Notes: generated by a model not told the origin, from the letters alone. A stretch of 64,000 nucleotides of DNA from Lactococcus hircilactis (GCF_009601015.1 NZ_WITJ01000006.1:99183-163182); one strand, 5' to 3'. Counted from the first letter of the stretch, positions 38,754-46,739 are shown. Numbers and translations are program-made.

Positions 38754-39236
38754 ATGGAAGAAGAATTGAATATCTCCAACGCTGAAATGATTGTCATGCG
38801 CGTGATTTGGTCGCTTGGTGAAGCACGTGTGGATGAAATAACGTGTCAAATTTCAAAAGATTTGGACTGGTCACTTGCGACGGTGAAAACTTTATTGGGG
38901 CGTTTGGTGAAGAAAAAAATGCTCTCGACAGAAAAAGAAGGGCGAAAATTCATTTATCGACCGTTGATGAAAGAATGCACTGCGGTTGATTTGATGGGAA
39001 AATCTTTACTAAAAAAAGTCTGTGCAACTAAAGAAAGTCAGCTGATTTCAGGAATGATTGATCAGGCTGCATTGACCAATCAAGATGTTTCAGATTTGAT
39101 TGAACAGTTAGAGAACAAAGTAACGGTTGCCGAGGTTTCTTGCACGTGTTTGCAAGAATTTGGTGTGTGTACATGCGCACACGAAAGTAAAAAGGTCTGC
39201 GTTTGTGTGGATCAAAATGAACAACTCACTGTTTAA
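38754..39236 (+). CDS. copY: CopY-type copper-responsive repressor
   Basis: 160 residues, BlaI/MecI-type winged helix N-terminus (MIVMRVIWSLG, WSLATVKTLLGRLVKK). The C-terminus has a cysteine-rich metal site with CTC, CTC and CVC pairs (residues about 130-155), the CopY copper/zinc site. It represses cop genes until copper loads it. AAGGAGGTG precedes the ATG. copZ follows after 30 nt. Confidence 0.92.
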   Translation: MEEELNISNAEMIVMRVIWSLGEARVDEITCQISKDLDWSLATVKTLLGRLVKKKMLSTEKEGRKFIYRPLMKECTAVDLMGKSLLKKVCATKESQLISGMIDQAALTNQDVSDLIEQLENKVTVAEVSCTCLQEFGVCTCAHESKKVCVCVDQNEQLTV

Positions 39237-39266
39237 ATGTGAATCGTATGAAAAAAGGAGAATAAA

Positions 39267-39470
39267 ATGACAAAAGAAACATTAAAAATTGAAGGCATGA
39301 GTTGTGAAAACTGTGTTCATCATGTAACAGAAGTATTGAAATCTGTTGCGGGAGTGAAATCTGCTAAAGTGTCACTGAAAAAAAATGAGGCTGTGGTGAA
39401 GTACGATGATGAGACAAGTGTTGATGCTATGCGTGCTGCTGTCGCTCAGGCAGGATATAAAGTGATCTAA
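39267..39470 (+). CDS. copZ: copper chaperone CopZ
   Basis: 67 residues, ferredoxin-like HMA fold with the copper-binding GMSCENC motif (about 10-16). It delivers Cu(I) to CopY and to the ATPase. In lactococci copA directly follows; here the mobile element comes first. Confidence 0.93.
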   Translation: MTKETLKIEGMSCENCVHHVTEVLKSVAGVKSAKVSLKKNEAVVKYDDETSVDAMRAAVAQAGYKVI

Positions 39471-39480
39471 ACTAAGGTTC

Positions 39481-39533
39481 TGTCAGTGCTGACAGAAAAA
39501 AACAGCTTCAATGGGGCTCTGTCAGTGCTGACA
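39481..39533. repeat. iterated palindrome, two exact copies after copZ
   Basis: TGTCAGTGCTGACA at 39481-39494 and 39520-39533, with a decayed third at 39545 (CAGTGCTGA). The first can act as the copZ terminator (extended stem, A/T run). These are the last copies before the mobile element. Confidence 0.85.
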
Positions 39534-39559
39534 AAAATTATTTTTCAGTGCTGATGGAG

Positions 39560-39569
39560 TTTTCTTGAC
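39560..39569 (+). repeat. left attachment site candidate (attL)
   Basis: TTTTCTTGAC directly before the integrase stop codon complement at 39570. Confidence 0.65.
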
Positions 39570-40865
39570 TTAATACGTCCGATTCTCTAAACCTCTATTA
39601 GGTAGGTAATCAGAGAGCTTTATAATTCCCTTGGCTGGGCTGCTGGCTGGGGAATCTTTTATTTTATTAATTTCATCTATCTTATCGGCTACCTCTTTGC
39701 CAGCATTTTTATAAAGATAAGCATAATATTTATGAGTAGTGCTGGGGTCAGAATGTCCCATTCGTTGTGCAAGAAGTGCGTCAGAAATTTTAACAACATT
39801 AACGAGGTAAGAGGCGTGTGTCTTGCGTAATCCTTTAAGGGAAATAACTGTTACTCCTGCTTTCACACAATACTTTTTAAGTCGGTCGCGGACAGTTGCA
39901 ACACGTAGTATTTTTCCCTTGTTGTCATGGAAAATCAAACCATTGTTAATTTCCATAATTTCTTGAATTTGTTTCCAGCGTTGTAGTTTTTCAAGTGTTA
40001 CCTCATCAAGACTAATCGGACGCATGCCAGATTCTGATTTAGTATGGTTTTTGATGTATCTTTGCTTATACTTGGGATTAGGTATAAATTTATTTGGTCT
40101 TTCTGCTTCGACAACTTGGCTATTTACCATGATTGTTTTATTTTCAAAATCCACATCTTCCCATTTGCGAGCTACAGTTTCAGAGGCACGTTCGCCAGTC
40201 CAGCCATAAAGATGAAAGAGAGTGCCGTACATCAAGTCATCAAAGTTCTCTGATTTGAATACGTTGAGAAATTTCTCAAATTCATCAATTTCCCAACCGT
40301 CCATTAACTTTTTGCGGTAATTTTTAACATTGCCTATCGTTTGCGTGGGATTATTAGTGATATAATGCAAACGGTCTGCATAATCCATAACTTGTTGAAA
40401 ATACATGTATATATCATGAATTGTACCGATAGCATATGGTTCGCCGTTGTCCTTTTTCATGTTTTTTAGATAAGTCTTGAATTTCTCACAATCGGCCGTT
40501 GAAATATTTTCAATCGGTACATTTCCAAAGCGCTCTAATGTACGTTTATCACAGTTTAATCGTGTGGTAAGCGTATTATGAGAGACGGTAGGAATCCAGC
40601 TTGGCATAAAGTAATCGGTATAAAATTGTTCAAAAGTCAACTTATACACTGCTTTACCGTGCTTTTTATTGTACTCTGCACGTACACGCTCCAATTCGTT
40701 AAAAGCTTCTTTTTCAGTTTCAAATGGTTTCCCTCTCCAGTCAGACCTGCCTTTCTTTGTTACTCTATGCCCGTCAATCGGGTCTCGTCCAAGTTCTACC
40801 GAGTAAAAGAGTTTTCTTTTGTTGTCGTAAAATACACCACGATATTTTTTACTTTTAACTGTCAT
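39570..40865 (-). CDS. int: site-specific tyrosine integrase
   Basis: About 431 residues from MTVKSKKYRGVFYD, with the AP2-like arm-binding N-terminus, a SAM-like core-binding domain (about 80-165) and the catalytic domain. Active-site residues are visible as the Arg in TGERASET, LRKTHASYL and the MGHSDPSTTHKYYAYL box with the tyrosine. It is of the Tn916/ICEBs1-type group. It overlaps the preceding DUF3173 gene. Confidence 0.92.
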   Translation of the reverse strand: MTVKSKKYRGVFYDNKRKLFYSVELGRDPIDGHRVTKKGRSDWRGKPFETEKEAFNELERVRAEYNKKHGKAVYKLTFEQFYTDYFMPSWIPTVSHNTLTTRLNCDKRTLERFGNVPIENISTADCEKFKTYLKNMKKDNGEPYAIGTIHDIYMYFQQVMDYADRLHYITNNPTQTIGNVKNYRKKLMDGWEIDEFEKFLNVFKSENFDDLMYGTLFHLYGWTGERASETVARKWEDVDFENKTIMVNSQVVEAERPNKFIPNPKYKQRYIKNHTKSESGMRPISLDEVTLEKLQRWKQIQEIMEINNGLIFHDNKGKILRVATVRDRLKKYCVKAGVTVISLKGLRKTHASYLVNVVKISDALLAQRMGHSDPSTTHKYYAYLYKNAGKEVADKIDEINKIKDSPASSPAKGIIKLSDYLPNRGLENRTY

Positions 40866-41064
40866 GATTTTTCTCACTTTCTTGTGTGAGCGAAAATCCG
40901 ACAATTCTTTCAACAGCAGACGCAGGAACTGCGCCTAACCGTTTGTTGTTGTAAAATGGATAACCACATTTTACCATATATTGTTTTGCTTGGGCAATGA
41001 CAGAGCGTGCGGTATGCTCTTTATAGCCAAATTTCATTAAATCTTTATAAGTTATTGTTGTCAT
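40855..41064 (-). CDS. DUF3173 protein, probable excisionase
   Basis: 69 residues from MTTITYKDLMKFGYKEHTA. DUF3173 proteins sit next to integrases in streptococcal and lactococcal elements and are thought to act in excision; that role is by context. It overlaps int by about 11 nt and its start lies within the Rep 3' end. Confidence 0.75.
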   Translation of the reverse strand: MTTITYKDLMKFGYKEHTARSVIAQAKQYMVKCGYPFYNNKRLGAVPASAVERIVGFSLTQESEKNHDS

Positions 41065-42022
41065 GGTTATTTCTCTCATTTTCTGTTAAAATAGAGAGGT
41101 CAGTAGGTTTCTTATCTGCTGACCTAGGATTGAAGCCGTTACCTTGACCGTGCAAAGTTTTAGGTAATGGCTTTTTGTTATTTAATATATAATCGGTTTT
41201 TTCCCAGTGGAACTGTGAGAGGGTACCTTCTTTATCAATATCAAGATTATAGATTGATAAACTAGGACTTACTGGTTCAAGGGGGACTTGCTCACCAACT
41301 ACAAGCGAGGGCTTAAATGTTGCAAAGTATTCATCAGGTAAATCCTCATAGCTGATTGACGGTAGCTTTAAGCCACGACTGGGAAAATACTTTGGCTGAT
41401 GAAAACCTATAGGCGATTCTATTAAGGCCTTAGAGATATATTTTGTGATATAGCTCGCCGTTTTCTTTTTACTGTGGATATATGAAACAGTGCTAAATCC
41501 TTTATTCCACACGGGCGCATTGTAGATTTGTCGTCCTTTTTCTTTGATTAGCCTGCCAGTTTTTGGGTTTAAAGCCCTTGTCAATGGTGGTGCAAACTCT
41601 CTTGTGAGACCGTGAAAATGTATGCGCCCACTTTTATGCAGCTCAGGAACGAAAATGAAATCAAATTTTCCAAATTTTTCACGCATATATTTCAACCATG
41701 CTTTTAAGGATTTAATAGCATATTCATAATTCTTTGCATTTACTTTTTTATCATCAAAAGTAAGTGTCCAGAATAAATTGAAATCATTTGCAAGGATATA
41801 GTATCTGATTTTTTGTTTAGCACGTTGAGCGCTTTGGTAACGCACTTTTATTTTTTTCTCTTTGCTATCAAGTTCAGAGCCTTTTACTGTATCTGATTGT
41901 TCATGAAATCGTATATTACCATGATGATACCTAACGATTTCTATATAATTGTCAAACTTTATAACTTTCGCATTGTAATAACCAAAATGTTCTTTTAAAT
42001 AATTGTACCCGTCTAAATTCAT
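41045..42022 (-). CDS. rep: rolling-circle replication initiator (HUH Rep)
   Basis: 325 residues. The three HUH motifs are in order: FWTLTFDD (motif 1, near 84), GRIHFHGL (motif 2, near 132-139) and ASYITKYISK (motif 3, near 186-196, with the catalytic Tyr/Lys). Such proteins nick the double-strand origin and start single-strand replication. GAGG precedes the start. It gives the excised element a way to replicate, as in ICEBs1-like elements, though here a separate relaxase is also present. Confidence 0.85.
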   Translation of the reverse strand: MNLDGYNYLKEHFGYYNAKVIKFDNYIEIVRYHHGNIRFHEQSDTVKGSELDSKEKKIKVRYQSAQRAKQKIRYYILANDFNLFWTLTFDDKKVNAKNYEYAIKSLKAWLKYMREKFGKFDFIFVPELHKSGRIHFHGLTREFAPPLTRALNPKTGRLIKEKGRQIYNAPVWNKGFSTVSYIHSKKKTASYITKYISKALIESPIGFHQPKYFPSRGLKLPSISYEDLPDEYFATFKPSLVVGEQVPLEPVSPSLSIYNLDIDKEGTLSQFHWEKTDYILNNKKPLPKTLHGQGNGFNPRSADKKPTDLSILTENERNNHDNNNL

Positions 42023-42047
42023 AGCTTAGACCTCGTCTCTATCATTT

Positions 42048-42103
42048 TTATCAGCTTATGTTGCTTATCTGTCAAGTAGGAAGTGAGCAACTTTAGCTGA
42101 TAA
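42048..42103. other. imperfect palindrome upstream of rep, candidate replication origin
   Basis: TTATCAGCT (42048-42056) and GTTGCT (42060-42065) pair with AGCAAC (42086-42091) and AGCTGATAA (42095-42103), a nested hairpin 25 bp before the Rep start. Confidence 0.45.
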
Positions 42104-42206
42104 TATTAGTTTAGCAAAATAAAATTACAAAATATAGAGGGTTTCAAAAAATATCAAAAAAGTTCAAAAGGCACCAGATGGGGGATAGAAAAAGTAAAAG
42201 CAGGTA

Positions 42207-42300
42207 CATACGTACCTGCTGGGGTGTGCAGAGCTACGCTCTGCTTTATAAAATATTAAACTAATTATTGAAAAGCAGAGCTCAATATAATTTAGCTCTG
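42207..42300. other. hairpins between rep and the XRE gene
   Basis: AGCAGGTAC/GTACCTGCT with loop ATAC (42198-42219), GCAGAG/CTCTGC (about 42228-42244), and GAGCT/AGCTC (42277-42298) with T's on both strands. The last is probably the terminator of the XRE gene; the rest may belong to the origin or to rep control. Confidence 0.45.
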
Positions 42301-42307
42301 TTTTTTA

Positions 42308-42607
42308 TTAATCTTTCGGCTCTCTATTCTGCTTAACTAGAGCAATGAGCTGTAAAAAGGGTTGCATTTCCTCATCGGTCAAGCCGCCCATACTTATAGA
42401 CAATTCATCTGAAATTCCCAAGAGATAATCTGCGGAAGTTCCTAAAATATCACAGATGTTGATTAACACAGCAACTGACGGATAAGATTTTCCTTGTTCA
42501 TAAGCTGCGATAATTGCCGTAGAGACCCTAAGGCGGACAGCAAGTTCGCCTTGTGTCATTTGTTTTGCTTTTCTTATGGCTTTCAATTTATCGCCAAAAT
42601 ATTCCAT
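42308..42607 (-). CDS. XRE-family repressor of the mobile element
   Basis: About 99 residues from MEYFGDKLKAIRKAK, with the helix-turn-helix TQGELAVRLRVSTAIIAAYE (about 16-36). An in-frame ATG at 42616 is also possible. Divergent from the cargo operon; an inverted repeat in the gap is a likely operator. Confidence 0.85.
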   Translation of the reverse strand: MEYFGDKLKAIRKAKQMTQGELAVRLRVSTAIIAAYEQGKSYPSVAVLINICDILGTSADYLLGISDELSISMGGLTDEEMQPFLQLIALVKQNREPKD

Positions 42608-42641
42608 ACCTACCATATCTTTAATTATAGAAAACGGACAG

Positions 42642-42672
42642 ATATAATTATTATCTCTTGTGATAATTATAT
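42642..42672. promoter_or_regulatory. inverted repeat between XRE gene and cargo operon
   Basis: ATATAATTAT (42642-42651) and ATAATTATAT (42663-42672), a perfect 10-bp pair. TATAAT for the cargo operon is near 42695. AT-only arms make chance similarity possible. Confidence 0.45.
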
Positions 42673-42748
42673 TGTTATTTTTGCCTTTTTTTGATATAAT
42701 GATTGGGTGTTACACCTAATTTTATTACTATATTTTGGAGAAATAACA

Positions 42749-43663
42749 ATGAAAAAAATCGTTCTTCTGGGAGCAACAGCTATCGCCCTGTTAAGTTTAA
42801 CTGCGTGTGCAAACACAGCTAAGAATACTACGTCAAAAAACAGCGCAACATCAAATCAGACAACTACACAGACTAATCAACCTTTTGCGTTCTATAAGGA
42901 CGCAAAGACGAACTCACGGATTTACTATGAAATTTCTCAAGATTCTAGCGGAGGGTTTGGTAAAGATTCTGCAATTAATGCTATCATCTATGTTAATCAT
43001 GGCAAATATACGTTTTATGGAACAAATAATAATTACTCAGGTAGTGTCAGTCTCCAAAAACATCTATCACTTGGAGATTTGAAGGGAAAATCAAACAGTA
43101 AAATATTAAAACTAGCCAAGCAACAAAACGAGTTATTTAATAGTTCCCTATTAAGTGCCATGAAACAAACAATTAATACAGCACAAAGTAACCCTGGTTC
43201 CGTAGGGTTGACATCGCAAGATATACAAACAACTACAACGCTGGCAAACGAATATAAATATAACGCACCCTCTCCTCAAACTTTGGAAGTTGAAGCAACT
43301 TCTGATTCATCGGGAAACAACTTGGGTCAAGAAGCTATCTTATTACCACAGGTTGGTTCTGAGGTAAAGTATCACGATTCTATGGGAAAGCCGTCAGGAA
43401 ATTTTTATTTCATTGGAACAGGGGATATAAACTTTTTGCCTGATGAAATTGTCCCCTATTCACTGGGATACATGTTAGGGGCTTATGTTGTTTACGACAA
43501 AACTTATACAGTATCGAAACTCTCAGCCGGAAGTGGTGATGATATATATCTTGCAACAGAAATACCAACGAGCAGTAAAGCCTATATTAAGACTGATTCT
43601 CTCAACGAAAAAGGAATGAAACAAGTTAATGAAATAAGTTCTGAAAAACTTAGAACTTGGTAA
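42749..43663 (+). CDS. predicted secreted lipoprotein (element cargo)
   Basis: 304 residues from the ATG at 42749 (TTTGGAGAAA before it). Signal peptide KKIVLLGATAIALLSLTAC with lipobox LTAC, so Cys is about residue 19; a Thr/Ser/Asn-rich linker follows (about 20-45). The rest has no family I recognise. It is the first gene of a four-gene cargo operon of exported or small proteins. Confidence 0.75.
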   Translation: MKKIVLLGATAIALLSLTACANTAKNTTSKNSATSNQTTTQTNQPFAFYKDAKTNSRIYYEISQDSSGGFGKDSAINAIIYVNHGKYTFYGTNNNYSGSVSLQKHLSLGDLKGKSNSKILKLAKQQNELFNSSLLSAMKQTINTAQSNPGSVGLTSQDIQTTTTLANEYKYNAPSPQTLEVEATSDSSGNNLGQEAILLPQVGSEVKYHDSMGKPSGNFYFIGTGDINFLPDEIVPYSLGYMLGAYVVYDKTYTVSKLSAGSGDDIYLATEIPTSSKAYIKTDSLNEKGMKQVNEISSEKLRTW

Positions 43664-43685
43664 GAAAGTAGAAAGGAAATTTAGC

Positions 43686-43934
43686 ATGACGGAAATTTTA
43701 AGCAAAAATGAGGAAAACACTATTGTTATTAAGGAGTTGACACCTGAACAATTTGAGGCTTTAGTAGTTCTCTTTGGGAGTCCTATAACATCTGAAAATT
43801 TTGTAAATGAAACTAATAAGCAATATCGAGAAAAAGGACTGATAATACAAGGCACAAGCTATAGTTATAGCGTCTATAGCCCTAATAATTATGATAAGGA
43901 TTTATACACGATTACGTTTCAAAAAGAGGCATAG
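43686..43934 (+). CDS. small hypothetical protein (element cargo)
   Basis: 82 residues, soluble, acidic, no signal peptide. AAAGGAAATTTAGC precedes the ATG. No family recognised; the position between two exported proteins suggests it belongs to the same unit. Confidence 0.55.
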   Translation: MTEILSKNEENTIVIKELTPEQFEALVVLFGSPITSENFVNETNKQYREKGLIIQGTSYSYSVYSPNNYDKDLYTITFQKEA

Positions 43935-43935
43935 A

Positions 43936-44109
43936 ATGAATCAAAAGACAAAAATAATTACCACTGTAGCTATTGCAACCATTGCAGTGGGAGGCGGTAC
44001 TTTTGGATTTGTGCAACATAGTGACTCAGTCCACGCGGCACAAGTCGAACAGGCTAAACACGAAACACCGCAAGAGCTGACTTCTCTCAGCCAAATTCCA
44101 AAACCCTAA
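43936..44109 (+). CDS. small secreted or membrane-anchored protein (element cargo)
   Basis: 57 residues from MNQKTKIITTVAIATIAVGG; the N-terminal 25 form a signal/anchor, then HSDSVHAAQVEQ with a likely peptidase site after HAA. It starts 1 nt after the preceding stop, so it is coupled. Too small for a function call; a pheromone or bacteriocin precursor is possible but not supported by known motifs. Confidence 0.55.
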   Translation: MNQKTKIITTVAIATIAVGGGTFGFVQHSDSVHAAQVEQAKHETPQELTSLSQIPKP

Positions 44110-44141
44110 ACACTGAAAATTTCAAAAGGAAAATTCACACA

Positions 44142-44747
44142 ATGAAAACAACAAAAAAACACGTTATTACTACACTTGCAGTCGCACTAGGTCTTGCTAC
44201 AATTATTACTCTAAAAACAACAGCAGTAAGTGCAACAACCGCGACATCAAAAGAAGTTCCAATTTATCGCTTATATAATGATAAGACTGGCGAACATCTT
44301 TTTACCTCCTCACTTTATGAAGCCGAAGTGCTTTACACAAAATCATGGACGTATGAGAATATTGGCTGGATTGCTCCCTCAACGGGAAAACCTGTCTATC
44401 GTCTTTACAATCCAACACTTCATAATCATCTCTATACCACTGACACATATGAAGTCAAAGTACTTACAACTCGTCAGGGCTGGGTAACGGATAACAACGG
44501 GAAACCTCTGTTCTATTCAGGTGGGAATAATAAGGTCTATCGTCTTTATAACCCGACCAGCACACAACATCTGCTCTCAACGGATACCTACGAATATAAT
44601 GTTTTGGGTCAGCATGGCTGGAATAAAGAGGGGGTTAAACTTTATGACATTGGACAGCCAACAAGTGCACAAATAAAAAATGCACAGAATGCAGTAACAG
44701 CTTATTGGAATTTAACACACAAAGATAAAAATCCTTTTGGATTCTAA
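44142..44747 (+). CDS. secreted protein with three DUF5648-type repeats (element cargo)
   Basis: 201 residues with a signal peptide (about 1-30, ending near AVSATT). Three repeats begin PIYRLYNDKTGEHLFT (about 40), PVYRLYNPTLHNHLYT (about 86) and KVYRLYNPTSTQHLLS (about 131), each with an aromatic 'GW' segment. This YRLYN repeat is seen at the ends of secreted lysozymes and amidases, where it probably binds cell-wall carbohydrate. Here no catalytic domain is attached. Confidence 0.8.
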   Translation: MKTTKKHVITTLAVALGLATIITLKTTAVSATTATSKEVPIYRLYNDKTGEHLFTSSLYEAEVLYTKSWTYENIGWIAPSTGKPVYRLYNPTLHNHLYTTDTYEVKVLTTRQGWVTDNNGKPLFYSGGNNKVYRLYNPTSTQHLLSTDTYEYNVLGQHGWNKEGVKLYDIGQPTSAQIKNAQNAVTAYWNLTHKDKNPFGF

Positions 44748-44771
44748 TAATTTTAAGCAATATTTCAAAAG

Positions 44772-44799
44772 AAAACGGATCGCATAAAGCGCCGTTTTT
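44772..44799 (+). terminator. terminator of the cargo operon
   Basis: AAAACGG..CGC / GCG.CCGTTTT and a T-run. Confidence 0.75.
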
Positions 44800-44859
44800 C
44801 TTTGTGTCAGATTGAGCTTTTGGCGTCAATCTGACTAAGGAAAGTTTGAAAACCTCGGT

Positions 44860-44975
44860 TTTCATTCGGGCTTATGCCCGACAGCCTCGCAGAGCTCGGA
44901 GTATTCACAGAATACTGCACCGAGGTGCGGTTATCTATGACAGTTGCTTTGATTTCATGATGTTTATACGGTATG
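44860..44975. other. candidate oriT upstream of the relaxase
   Basis: Hairpin TCGGGC/GCCCGA (about 44867-44882) and a nested hairpin CTCGG-AGTATT ... AATACT-GCA-CCGAG (44895-44924) lie 90-140 nt before the relaxase start, where MobV elements keep oriT. The nick position is not readable. Confidence 0.45.
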
Positions 44976-45011
44976 ATGTTAGTAAGTCAAAGATATATCG
45001 AGGTGCTTAAT

Positions 45012-46268
45012 ATGTCATTTAGCATTGATTTAGCTGGTAGGACAATGGACGACATGAGAGAGGTTATAGTTCATCATATCAGTCGCCAGAGTGAAAAAGA
45101 GGGGCTTGAAGTTGCGGAACATACAGATAGTCATATCATGCCAAAATTGACGAGCTATAATATTAGACTTGTTCATGAGCCTGATTTGATGAAACACTTG
45201 AAGCAAGAAGTAAAAGCTTATGAGAAGGCAGAGGGAACAAAATTTAAAAGCAATCGTAATGCTTTTCTAACGGGAAATATTACCTTATCTTTTGAGAGCT
45301 TAACGGCTCTTGGTTGGAAATATGCAGAGAATGAAGACGGAGAATTACAGGCTTTGCCTAGCGATAAGCAAAGTTCAGAAGCGATAAAAAACGTCAAACT
45401 TGCTTATACTGACCTCGTTCAATCTGCTCATAAACAATCTGAACGGTATGGAAAAATTAGAGAATGTGCTATACATTTTGATGAAACTAGCCCACACTTT
45501 GATTTTATAGCTTCTGGTCTTGATGTAAAAATTATGAATCGTGATATTCGCACCATTTTGCGAGGAACGACAAAGGAAGAAGAACGTTATAATCAGACTT
45601 TAAATAATGAAGCACGGAAAAAATCTAAAGAATTAGGCAAAAAAATTAAAGTTGATAAATCATTAATTCGAGGTCTGACAAAAGGCGAAGCAGGTCGAGC
45701 TATGCAAGACCACTTAGCAGATTTTTCAAACTTTGACCTAAAAACAAGGCAAAAATTTGATTTGGTGCGTGGAATTTCTAAAAAGGAAAGAGTCAAGACT
45801 AAAGCAACAAATGCAGGTTTAAAGCGCATGAATGGTAAACTAAAATCAGAAAACGCTGATATTTTGACTCAGGCTAAAGAGATTAAACAAAGTCAAGAAA
45901 TGTTTGTCGTCATGGTTGAGGAAATGTTTGTCGTCATGGTTGAGGGTATTAAAGAAAGAGAAACACAGCAAAATCGCCGAGAGCAAGATTTAGAACAACA
46001 TGAGATGAAGTTAATTCATATTAAAAAGCGCCTATCTGATGAACAGTCCAAACTTGAAGAATTACGTAAAAAAGTATTGGAGATGTTTAACGAGCTTTTA
46101 GAAATGGCAAAATCAAAATTTGAAATTAAAAAACGTGTGCGAGAGCTTAGCGAGACTTACAGTCCCGTTACAGATGAAAATTTAGATGATTTTGTGCTTG
46201 CCCTTTCTGATTTAAGTTCAGAATTTGATAGTAAACCTATGCAGAAAGCGAGTGAGCTAGTTCTTTAA
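45012..46268 (+). CDS. mob: MobV-family relaxase
   Basis: 418 residues from the ATG at 45012, after CGAGGTGC. N-terminal SYNIRLVHEPDL (about residue 45) and the metal motif HFDETSPHFDF (about 155-165) are the Mob_Pre hallmarks; a long coiled-coil region (about 270-380) follows. It nicks oriT to start transfer when a conjugative element supplies the channel. It contains a 24-bp tandem repeat (45899-45946). Confidence 0.85.
   Translation: MSFSIDLAGRTMDDMREVIVHHISRQSEKEGLEVAEHTDSHIMPKLTSYNIRLVHEPDLMKHLKQEVKAYEKAEGTKFKSNRNAFLTGNITLSFESLTALGWKYAENEDGELQALPSDKQSSEAIKNVKLAYTDLVQSAHKQSERYGKIRECAIHFDETSPHFDFIASGLDVKIMNRDIRTILRGTTKEEERYNQTLNNEARKKSKELGKKIKVDKSLIRGLTKGEAGRAMQDHLADFSNFDLKTRQKFDLVRGISKKERVKTKATNAGLKRMNGKLKSENADILTQAKEIKQSQEMFVVMVEEMFVVMVEGIKERETQQNRREQDLEQHEMKLIHIKKRLSDEQSKLEELRKKVLEMFNELLEMAKSKFEIKKRVRELSETYSPVTDENLDDFVLALSDLSSEFDSKPMQKASELVL
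45899..45946 (+). repeat. 24-bp in-frame tandem duplication in mob
   Basis: Two identical copies of GAAATGTTTGTCGTCATGG plus five bases, adding eight residues (EMFVVMVE twice). Confidence 0.9.
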
Positions 46269-46333
46269 GTCGGACATAGCATTTTACTCTTTATAAAAGA
46301 TTTGAGACAATGATAGTCACGGAGGTTAAACTA

Positions 46334-46492
46334 ATGAACGAAAAAATTAGTATAGAAGCATTTAGTGCTGCATTGGAGGAACTATCACAAGAAAGTCCAA
46401 ACGGGGGTGGTTCGGCTCAAGAGATTGAACCTGCGTTCGATTTGGCGGCTGGGTTAGCTGACTTATCAACTAATCAGCAAAATCAACTGTAA
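46334..46492 (+). CDS. small acidic protein at the right end of the element
   Basis: 52 residues (MNEKISIEAFSAALEELSQ...), acidic, no membrane segment; CGGAGG precedes the start. No family recognised. It is followed by a strong terminator. Confidence 0.5.
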   Translation: MNEKISIEAFSAALEELSQESPNGGGSAQEIEPAFDLAAGLADLSTNQQNQL

Positions 46493-46495
46493 AAA

Positions 46496-46555
46496 AATAG
46501 AGATAGGACAAATTTAGTCTATCTCTATTTTTTCAGCCAAAATTATTTTTGGCTG
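46496..46555 (+). terminator. terminator at the right end of the element
   Basis: AAATAGAGATAG/CTATCTCTATTT (46496-46534) with T's, then a second hairpin CAGCCAAAA/TTTTTGGCTG (46534-46555). Confidence 0.85.
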
Positions 46556-46663
46556 GAAATTTGGCAGGGGAACAAGTTATTTTAGCGGTTTTTTTTATCC
46601 ATTTTACGCAATCAAATGTTGAAAAATTGCGGTTACGCTCACAAGTTGTATAAATAATAGTTT

Positions 46664-46673
46664 TTTTCTTGAC
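46664..46673 (+). repeat. right attachment site candidate (attR)
   Basis: TTTTCTTGAC, whose TTGAC is the start of the copA -35 box. Confidence 0.65.
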
Positions 46674-46697
46674 ATTTTACGTTTACAAGTGTAAACT
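46669..46697 (+). promoter_or_regulatory. copA promoter with CopY box
   Basis: TTGACA (46669-46674), 17 nt, TAAACT (46692-46697); CopY box TACAAGTGTA at 46684-46693. The layout is identical to that before copY, so both transcripts respond to copper together. The -35 box lies in the attR repeat. Confidence 0.9.
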
Positions 46698-46739
46698 ATA
46701 AGTATAGCGCATCAAGAAAAAGGAAAAAAGGAGAAAAAG

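Larger units (their letters stand above)
39560..46673. mobile_element. integrative and mobilizable element, about 7.1 kb, inserted between copZ and copA
   Basis: Bounded by the direct repeat TTTTCTTGAC at 39560-39569 and 46664-46673; the similarity goes on (TACGT nine bases further). It encodes, from left, tyrosine integrase, DUF3173 protein, rolling-circle Rep, XRE repressor, a cargo operon and a MobV relaxase. No type IV secretion genes are present, so transfer would need a helper. The integrase stop codon lies at the left repeat, as is usual for such elements. The palindrome repeat of the genome is absent inside. Confidence 0.85.

Noticed and set aside
44750..44972. A gene between the cargo operon and mob
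   Set aside because: Only hairpins and a terminator; no ORF with SD.
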